Of a stretch of 29,309 nt of DNA, positions 23,514-29,309 are shown piece by piece (position 1 is the first letter of the stretch; each line of letters starts with the position of its first letter). The notes under the pieces were generated by a model. That model was not told the DNA's origin, did not search any database, and worked only from the letters and a program-made list of their open reading frames with translations. The translations under genes and the position numbers were made by a program. The DNA is from an uncultured Clostridia bacterium (GTDB lineage Bacteria > Bacillota > Clostridia > Oscillospirales > Acutalibacteraceae): positions 1 to 29,309 of the forward strand of contig CALGUK010000029.1 in NCBI GenBank assembly GCA_937920235.1. Reading direction: 5' to 3'.

Positions 23514-25121
23514 TTATTTCATATGTTTACCGTATTTTATTTGGTTTATTATGAAGCCGGCCAGGAAAAGTAAAAGTAACGGAATGAACAGCGCAACAAT
23601 GAGAATTATCGCTATTATAACAATCGGCAATCCCTTTTTGCTTTCCTTTACGGTTTCGATCTTTTCGGAAGGCTCGGGCTGAGGTCCTGATTCGTCTCCC
23701 TCATAAACCGGCATAATCGGCAGAATAGCGTCATACGAGGGGATCCCGGAGTTATAAAGTAACGGTTCAATTATTCCGCGTACCGAGTCGGAAACCTTTA
23801 CCAATTTCTTCAACGGAATATGCAATACCCTGATAACCGAATCAATGATATTTATGAGTCCGATGGCAATTTTATATTCATTATCATTCGGTGTGTAAAG
23901 ACTTTTACCTCCGTAAAGATTAAGAACAAGATCAATAATAAAATCAACTACGCTCTTATCTTTAATATCTGCATAATCTTCTTTTTTAAGCCCCGTTTCG
24001 GCACGTGTCCAATTTCCGACAGTTCCTATTTTAAGCTTGTTGAGGAATTTGAAAATCGGCTTTAAAATCCAACCGATTTTATAGCTGACTTTCTTCTTTA
24101 TGCTGATAGCTGTCGCCATATCGGCAAATTTATCAATATCTTCACCCGCAGCTTTGACAATATCTCTGATCATGCCTATCATGTGGTCTGCCAAATATGT
24201 CTGTAGATCTTTACCGTTGGTGTTTATATTGACATCCTCGGTAATAAGATCTGTAGTGGTTGTAACAACATTGTTTTCTGCATCAAAAACGACCGTTCTG
24301 ATGGATGCGGGATATCCTATTGTGGATGCCGTGGAAATATCATATAGATAATTACCTTTTGGACTGATGTGCTTGTCAATGTCGTGAACATGAGTATGCC
24401 CTGTAAGGATAAACTGAACACCCATGTCTGCAAGCTGCTCGCGGCGGATTTCATAATCTCCCATCATATCGCCTTTGCCGATGATTTCATACATAGGAGA
24501 AGGAGCGATAAGCGGATGATGAGTCATAGCAACAATAAACTGATTGTTTTTCTTTGCATCGGCAATCTGTACCTTGATCCATTCGAAAAGCTCATCGGAA
24601 AAACCGCTTTTGCCGTTGAGATTTGTATCGTCGTTGAGAGCAAAGAGTCTGTATCCGTCTGCAAGCTGAATTATATACGACATGCTTTGCTCGTGAACGG
24701 CAATTGCCTCATCCGGACCGAATTCCTTATACATATCATAGAGCTCTTCACGCTTTGCGGCGGGGATGGGGATTCTTTCCTCATCCCCATACCTGTGAGT
24801 CATTCCGTCCCACTTATAATCGTGGGTAGCCGTGAGTACATAAACGCGCTTGCCCTTGGATTTGAGTTCGCGGAGCATTTCAATGAATTCCTTATGTGAA
24901 TCATAGTCACCGTTGCTCGTCGTATCGCCTGTGAGAAGAACTATATCCGTTCTCATGTCTTTTTCAATCTGAGCAAATGCCGCTTCAAGCATTTCTCTCG
25001 ATTCAGCCAGCAGAACACCGCTTTTATTATTTGCGATTTCATAAGCCTCACCCGATGTGCCGAGCTTTTTAGAATAATAATGTGTATCGGTAATTACCGT
25101 AACGGTAAGCGGACTTGACAT
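23514..25121 (-). CDS. Tail-anchored calcineurin-like metallophosphoesterase
   Basis: The 535-residue protein has a metallophosphoesterase domain at about 1-270. Motifs are D12 and H14 (TDTHYY), GD at 65-66 (LTGDTTSNGD), ATHD at 98-101, MTHHPLI and LTGHTHVHD. In most relatives the third motif is GNH(D/E), with Asn binding the second metal; here Thr replaces Asn. A helical region of about 200 residues follows, then a Pro/Glu-rich linker, and one strongly hydrophobic segment near residues 497-522 before a short basic tail. There is no N-terminal signal, so the enzyme is probably held on the cytoplasmic side by a C-terminal anchor. The substrate is unknown. GAGGGG precedes the ATG, and the gene follows thrS by 15 bases, so the T-box probably controls it too. 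Confidence 0.85.
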   Translation of the reverse strand: MSSPLTVTVITDTHYYSKKLGTSGEAYEIANNKSGVLLAESREMLEAAFAQIEKDMRTDIVLLTGDTTSNGDYDSHKEFIEMLRELKSKGKRVYVLTATHDYKWDGMTHRYGDEERIPIPAAKREELYDMYKEFGPDEAIAVHEQSMSYIIQLADGYRLFALNDDTNLNGKSGFSDELFEWIKVQIADAKKNNQFIVAMTHHPLIAPSPMYEIIGKGDMMGDYEIRREQLADMGVQFILTGHTHVHDIDKHISPKGNYLYDISTASTIGYPASIRTVVFDAENNVVTTTTDLITEDVNINTNGKDLQTYLADHMIGMIRDIVKAAGEDIDKFADMATAISIKKKVSYKIGWILKPIFKFLNKLKIGTVGNWTRAETGLKKEDYADIKDKSVVDFIIDLVLNLYGGKSLYTPNDNEYKIAIGLINIIDSVIRVLHIPLKKLVKVSDSVRGIIEPLLYNSGIPSYDAILPIMPVYEGDESGPQPEPSEKIETVKESKKGLPIVIIAIILIVALFIPLLLLFLAGFIINQIKYGKHMK

Positions 25122-25136
25122 AAACTATACCCCTCG

Positions 25137-27089
25137 TTATCTGACTTTGTTTTCAACTTCAGTTTTAAGCATTTCAGCAAAATCTGCAAATGACATTGAA
25201 CCTATGTCACCCTGACCGCGCTTGCTTACTGAAACTGTTCCGTCCTCAACTTCCTTGTCACCGACAATAACCCAATATGGAAGCTTCTGGAGACGTGATT
25301 CGCGGATTTTGTATCCTGTCTTTTCGCTTCTGTCATCAACGGTTACGCGCATACCCATTTTTTCAAGTTCTTTCTTGATTTCAAAAGCCTTGTCGTGATG
25401 ACGGTCAGCGATAGGAAGAATTCTTACCTGTTCGGGAGCAAGCCAGAGCGGGAATGCACCTGCATATTTTTCAATAAGAAGAGCAAGTGTGCGCTCATAA
25501 CAACCGATTGAGGTTCTGTGAATAATATACGGATTCTTCTTTGTACCGTCTTTATCTGTATATTCCATACCGAATTTTTCGGCAAGAAGCTGGTCAACCT
25601 GGATTGTAATGAGTGTGTCCTCTTTACCGAATACGTTTTTAATCTGGATATCAAGCTTAGGACCGTAGAAAGCAGCTTCATCAATACCGATTGAGTATTT
25701 GATTCCAAGGTGGTCAAGAATTTTGCCCATAATTCCCTGAGCCTCATCCCACTGCTCTGGTGTTCCGATATACTTTTCCTTGTTGTTCGGATCCCACTGT
25801 GAGAAACGGAATGAAACGTCTTCGTAAAGACCGAGTGTCTGAAGCATATAATTTGCAAGTTCAAGACAACCCTTGAATTCTTCTTCAAGCTGCTCGGGAG
25901 TACACATTAAGTGGCCTTCCGAAATTGTGAACTGACGTACGCGGATAAGTCCGTGCATTTCACCGGATGCTTCGTTACGGAAAAGAGTTGATGTTTCGTT
26001 ATAACGAAGAGGCAAATCTCTGTATGAACGGGGACGATTGAGATATGCCTGATACTGGAACGGACAAGTCATAGGACGAAGTGCAAAGATTTCGTCGCCC
26101 TCTGCCTCTGCCTTGTCTGCATCACCAAGTACGAACATACCGTCACGGTAGTGATCCCAGTGACCTGAAACTTTGTAGAGGTCACTTTTCGCCATAAACG
26201 GTGTCTTTGTAAGCAACCAACCGCGTTTTTGTTCTTCATCTTCAACCCAACGTTGAAGTGTCTGGATAATTCTTGCACCCTTGGGGAGCATAATCGGAAG
26301 TCCTTGACCGATAAGCTCACTTGTTGTGAACAGCTCAAGCTCACGACCTAATTTGTTGTGGTCACGCTTTTTAGCTTCTTCAAGCTGTGCTAAATGTTCG
26401 TCGAGTGCTGACTGCTTGGGGAATGCGGTTGCATAAACTCTCTGGAGCATCTTGTTCTTTTCGTTACCTCTCCAGTAAGCACCTGTGCAAGATGTAAGCT
26501 TAAATGCCTTAACGGCACCTGTTGACATAAGGTGAGGGCCTGCGCAAAGCTCTGTGAATTCACCTTGCTTGTAGAATGAAATCGGTTCACCCTTGTCAGC
26601 ATGCTCATTGATAAGCTCAACCTTGTAGATTTCACCTTTTTCTTCCATCATAGCGAGTGCGTCGGCAGGGGAGAGTTCAAATTTTTCAAGAGGCAAATCC
26701 TCTTTAACAATTTTTTTCATTTCCGCTTCAATCTTTTCAAGGACTTCGGGGGTAAATGAAACCTCCGAATCAAAATCATAATAGAAGCCGTTGTCAACCG
26801 CAGGGCCAATAGCAAGCTTTGTGTCGGGGAAAAGACGCTTAACAGCCTGTGCCATAATGTGAGAAGCAGTGTGCCAAAAAGTCTTTTTACCCTCAATTTC
26901 ATCAAATGTAACGATTTCAAGAGCGCAGTCTTCATTGACTGCAGTTCTTAAATCGCAGTAATTTCCGTTGATTTTACCGCCGCAAGCAGATTTGTATAAA
27001 CCCATACCGATGGATTTGGCAATCTCTGCAACAGTAGTACCGGCTTCGTATTCTTTAATTACGTCGCCTTTAAGTGTTACCTTAATCAT
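25137..27089 (-). CDS. thrS: Threonyl-tRNA synthetase
   Basis: ThrRS charges tRNA-Thr. The 650-residue protein has an N-terminal TGS domain (1-60), then the editing domain with H73, H77, C182 and H186, the same numbers as in Escherichia coli. The class II core follows with zinc ligands C342 (RPMTCPF), H393 (SEGHLMC) and H524 (YIIHRTSIGCYER). The C-terminal anticodon-binding domain starts near WLAPEQVRILPI. Length is normal and editing residues are intact, so Ser-tRNA-Thr should be cleared. AAGGAG lies eight bases before the ATG. Expression is controlled by the T-box upstream. The metallophosphoesterase gene follows after 15 bases. Confidence 0.97.
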   Translation of the reverse strand: MIKVTLKGDVIKEYEAGTTVAEIAKSIGMGLYKSACGGKINGNYCDLRTAVNEDCALEIVTFDEIEGKKTFWHTASHIMAQAVKRLFPDTKLAIGPAVDNGFYYDFDSEVSFTPEVLEKIEAEMKKIVKEDLPLEKFELSPADALAMMEEKGEIYKVELINEHADKGEPISFYKQGEFTELCAGPHLMSTGAVKAFKLTSCTGAYWRGNEKNKMLQRVYATAFPKQSALDEHLAQLEEAKKRDHNKLGRELELFTTSELIGQGLPIMLPKGARIIQTLQRWVEDEEQKRGWLLTKTPFMAKSDLYKVSGHWDHYRDGMFVLGDADKAEAEGDEIFALRPMTCPFQYQAYLNRPRSYRDLPLRYNETSTLFRNEASGEMHGLIRVRQFTISEGHLMCTPEQLEEEFKGCLELANYMLQTLGLYEDVSFRFSQWDPNNKEKYIGTPEQWDEAQGIMGKILDHLGIKYSIGIDEAAFYGPKLDIQIKNVFGKEDTLITIQVDQLLAEKFGMEYTDKDGTKKNPYIIHRTSIGCYERTLALLIEKYAGAFPLWLAPEQVRILPIADRHHDKAFEIKKELEKMGMRVTVDDRSEKTGYKIRESRLQKLPYWVIVGDKEVEDGTVSVSKRGQGDIGSMSFADFAEMLKTEVENKVR

Positions 27090-27121
27090 AAATATATCTC
27101 CTTTGCATTATATACATAAAT

Positions 27122-27161
27122 AAAAAAGCACTTCACCCTGAAAAACAGGATGAAATGCTTT
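27122..27161 (-). terminator. T-box-regulated terminator upstream of thrS
   Basis: On the minus strand AAAGCATTTCATCCTG pairs with CAGGGTGAAGTGCTTT through G-U wobbles, around a five-base loop, followed by a T run. The 5' arm contains GCATT, which could pair with AATGC of the T-box sequence as antiterminator; that pairing is inferred. Confidence 0.92.
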
Positions 27162-27373
27162 AAATACAACATTCCACGGTTCCACCCGCATTGCAAAGCC
27201 TATACTTTGCCACTCAAACGACTTTAACGCAGTCATACGGTACGGCTTAATCTCAACGCTTTCACCGACACTCGAAAGTGGTCTCAGGATAGTAAATTGA
27301 TTTCTCGCACCAACCGAAATCTCTCTGTAAATTTAGATTATCCGTCGTTCTTTCTCAACGCTTTTAAAATATC
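27162..27373 (-). promoter_or_regulatory. T-box riboswitch of thrS, threonine specifier ACC
   Basis: On the minus strand the T-box signature TGCGGGTGGAACCGTGG lies at 27190-27174. Stem I contains the distal-loop element GGTTGGTGCGAG (complement of about 27304-27315). ACC (complement of 27280-27282), in CTGAGACCACTTTCGAG, is the most likely specifier and reads threonine, matching thrS. Uncharged tRNA-Thr would pair with the specifier and the T-box bulge and favour read-through. The gap of more than 300 bases between thrS and the upstream gene is filled by this RNA, its terminator and its promoter. Confidence 0.95.
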
Positions 27374-27379
27374 GTATAT

Positions 27380-27408
27380 ATTTTATACTTATTTTAATGT
27401 AATGTCAA
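27380..27408 (-). promoter_or_regulatory. Promoter of the T-box-thrS transcript
   Basis: On the minus strand there is a perfect -35 TTGACA (27403-27408), a 17-base spacer and a -10 TAAAAT (27380-27385). The -35 lies only four bases beyond the stop codon of the upstream gene, with no terminator between them. Confidence 0.8.
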
Positions 27409-27412
27409 CTAC

Positions 27413-28279
27413 TTATTTTTTAACATTCCAATAATAATCAATAGGCTCTTTATTATCATCAAATCTTTCGTAATTGCTCCAACGATAACCATCAGGACAA
27501 TCTAAAATAAAATATTTTGGATTATCAACCGTAGCATCTTGTGGTATTTCCATAAAATCACTCCAATATCTTTCAAGACCGTCTTCCGTCGGTATGAACT
27601 CCACTTTTATATATCGATAATCTGGTGTGTTAAAATAAATAATAAGTTCATCGCGTATTGGATGTTGGTCAAGACTTGCCATTGTGTAATTGTCGTTTGG
27701 ACCATAAGAACAGTGTGAACGGTCAAATCGGTTCTTTATATTAAAACCAAAGAATTCTATTGAGTATATGTGATAAATTTCAAAATTTTCCTTATTCTGA
27801 ACTTTGGGTACATAAATTCGGTGAACAACCCCATCATGTTCAAGTTCTGTAAATAATTCAATGGGTTTACCGTCAGTCCTGTTTTCTAAAATCCATTCTT
27901 CTGCTTCTTCTGCTGTGTCAGCATAAAAATAGTTTTCAAATTCCATTCCTATATGAACAACCATTATCCATACAGAGTACAAGACAGGTAAACATAAAAG
28001 GATACAAAGTGTTTTAATTATTTTTACTTGTAAGAGTTTTGCTTTATTAGCTTTTTTAAGTTCTAACCCTAAATAGTGAGGATGTCCCATTTCTTCAAGA
28101 ATTTTTTTAGTAACCTCAATTTCATCATCACAGCCTGCACTGAAATCCTCATACATATCATCCATATGACTTGAAATTTCATCATAAATTCTTGTGTGAA
28201 GCTTTTTATAATGTATATGCCTTAAAACCTTGCCTATGTAAATCTTTTTCTCCGTATCAAAATCATTAATTTCTCTCAT
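27413..28279 (-). CDS. Membrane protein with N-terminal HAAS-like helical domain, paralog A
   Basis: The 288-residue protein starts with a helical domain (about 10-85) that resembles the HAAS/DUF1700-type domain seen next to PadR regulators. Key stretches are IHYKKLHTRIYDEISSHMDD and EIEVTKKILEEMGHP. One membrane segment follows (about 88-112), then an outer domain of about 175 residues rich in aromatic residues, ending with CPDGYRWSNYERFDDNKEP. The ATG has GGCGGTGAG upstream. It is a diverged copy of the adjacent 28318-29226 product and lies 38 bases after it. The HAAS assignment is by eye and moderate; the outer domain is not recognised. By eye the gene looks more AT-rich than its paralog. 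Confidence 0.8.
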   Translation of the reverse strand: MREINDFDTEKKIYIGKVLRHIHYKKLHTRIYDEISSHMDDMYEDFSAGCDDEIEVTKKILEEMGHPHYLGLELKKANKAKLLQVKIIKTLCILLCLPVLYSVWIMVVHIGMEFENYFYADTAEEAEEWILENRTDGKPIELFTELEHDGVVHRIYVPKVQNKENFEIYHIYSIEFFGFNIKNRFDRSHCSYGPNDNYTMASLDQHPIRDELIIYFNTPDYRYIKVEFIPTEDGLERYWSDFMEIPQDATVDNPKYFILDCPDGYRWSNYERFDDNKEPIDYYWNVKK

Positions 28280-28317
28280 ATTCTCACCGCCTTGCTGACT
28301 AAATCAGATTTTCTTTC

Positions 28318-29226
28318 TTAATATGTAGCCTCAGCTGACCAAGTATTGTTTCTGTTTTCATCATCTGAATAAATAACAGGCTCTTTATTTTCATCATACG
28401 ATTGAAATGAATTCCATTTATAGCCCTCGGGAGCTTGGTCGTATATTATTATGGGGTTTTCGTATGTGCCATATTGCGGTACTGTGATAAAATCACCCCA
28501 ATAAGGCTTTAATCCGTTGCCTGCATCTATGGGTTCATAATATCTCTTAACATATTTCTGCTTTGTTTCACCATAAAGAATCCATAAGTGGTCTGTGCCG
28601 AAAGAATTGCCGATGCTCAGCCGCATTTCGTTCTCATCGGGACCTGATGACCTGCCGTATTCTACAAATTTATCCCTTACACTTATGCCGAATACTTTAA
28701 TTGATTGTGTTTTTAAAAGAATAAAATTATTTTCAGGTCTTTTATCCGGCAGATAATACCTGTAAACAATTCCGTCGTGTTCAACTTCGGCTAAAAGGTG
28801 TATTGGCTCACCGTCGTTATAATTTTCAACAAGTTGCATTTCCTTTGTTTCAATATCTGTTGCGTGAAAATAGGTGCGTACTTCATCCCCAATATTTCCT
28901 ATTAAAATAATAGCGAAAAGAGCGAGAGGAAAAATGCTTAATCCCATTGCAACTTTTAAAAGTCTTGCGATGAACAGCTTTGTTTTGTTTGCTTCTTTCA
29001 ATTCAAGCCCCAACTCATCAGGGTCGCCCATTTCTTCAACAACCTTTTTTGTGACTTCGATTTCGGTGCTGAAACCGTCTTTGAAATCCTCATACATATC
29101 GTTCATGTGATTTTCGATTTCTTCTTTAATTCTTTTGTGCATTTTTTTGTAATGAATGTGATATAAAACCCGTTCTATGTAAATCTCTTTAGCACTTTTA
29201 AAATCGTGGTATTTTCTCATTGCCAT
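28318..29226 (-). CDS. Membrane protein with N-terminal HAAS-like helical domain, paralog B
   Basis: The 302-residue protein shares the layout of its neighbour: a helical domain with IHYKKMHKRIKEEIENHMND and EIEVTKKVVEEMGDPDELG, a membrane segment near 92-117, then an outer domain ending with APEGYKWNSFQSYDENKEP and a polar tail. The two copies are very similar in the first ~85 residues and less so beyond the membrane segment. HAAS-like domains are often co-encoded with PadR regulators and are thought to act in signalling; this is family knowledge, not shown here. The ATG is preceded by AAGGTGG and starts 12 bases after the stop of the upstream gene, implying one operon. Function unknown. Confidence 0.82.
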   Translation of the reverse strand: MAMRKYHDFKSAKEIYIERVLYHIHYKKMHKRIKEEIENHMNDMYEDFKDGFSTEIEVTKKVVEEMGDPDELGLELKEANKTKLFIARLLKVAMGLSIFPLALFAIILIGNIGDEVRTYFHATDIETKEMQLVENYNDGEPIHLLAEVEHDGIVYRYYLPDKRPENNFILLKTQSIKVFGISVRDKFVEYGRSSGPDENEMRLSIGNSFGTDHLWILYGETKQKYVKRYYEPIDAGNGLKPYWGDFITVPQYGTYENPIIIYDQAPEGYKWNSFQSYDENKEPVIYSDDENRNNTWSAEATY

Positions 29227-29238
29227 ATTTACACCACC

Positions 29239-29309
29239 TTACGCGAATGTCAGCACTTTTCTTGCGGCAGTTGTAAAGGTGAAGAATTCTTCTTTCTTGT
29301 CAGCCAATT
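29239..29309 (-). CDS. C-terminal end of an unidentified gene (partial)
   Basis: On the minus strand an open frame enters at the window edge, reads about 22 codons ending ...KKEEFFTFTTAARKVLTFA, and stops at TAA (29239-29241). The stop lies 12 bases before the next start, as in an operon. Too little is visible to name it. A PadR-type regulator would be a usual neighbour, but nothing here proves it. Confidence 0.55.
   Translation of the reverse strand, partial: LADKKEEFFTFTTAARKVLTFA

Noticed and set aside
24369..24899. 176-codon plus-strand open frame inside the metallophosphoesterase gene
   Set aside because: It is antisense to a gene with clear motifs and lacks a ribosome binding site.

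Overview
The window looks like the chromosome of a moderately AT-rich member of the Bacillota, class Clostridia, perhaps an Oscillospirales/Ruminococcaceae-type gut bacterium. The evidence is strong GGAGG-type ribosome binding sites, GTG/TTG starts, SigA-type promoters, AddAB instead of RecBCD, a T-box upstream of thrS, an M-box upstream of mgtE and the gene order dgt-dnaG-rpoD. The family-level placement is inference. I see no phage, IS element, integrase or CRISPR array.

Layout. Positions 1-55 hold the 5' part of tRNA-Gly(UCC) on the minus strand, with its own promoter. Positions 177-9084 are plus strand: a small membrane-anchored protein with an Sm-like tail, a GH27 alpha-galactosidase-like hydrolase, addB and addA (double-strand break repair), and rpmE (ribosomal protein L31) with a promoter and a terminator. 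Then come yigZ and the overlapping set dgt-dnaG-rpoD (dNTP hydrolase, primase, main sigma factor), closed by a strong terminator at 13703-13738.

Positions 13741-19135 (minus) hold two complete, duplicated transcription units. Each encodes a GPH-family (MelB-like) sugar symporter carrying an unusual C-terminal charged helical domain of about 320 residues. Each unit has a matching SigA promoter, a matching upstream AT-rich box and its own hairpin terminator. From 19185 (plus) an M-box magnesium riboswitch with a visible antiterminator/terminator switch precedes mgtE. Between the riboswitch terminator and mgtE lies a second structured leader with a possible 22-codon ORF. nfo (endonuclease IV) follows mgtE.

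Positions 21764-29309 are mostly minus strand. A PHP-domain phosphoesterase and an acidic unknown protein form one operon. A T-box-controlled thrS is followed by a tail-anchored metallophosphoesterase. At the right edge are two paralogous membrane proteins with an N-terminal HAAS-like helical domain, preceded by the last codons of an unidentified gene.

Most genes are housekeeping. The parts that look least described are the symporter pair with its C-terminal domain and shared promoter box, the extra leader element between the M-box and mgtE, and the HAAS-like membrane protein pair.
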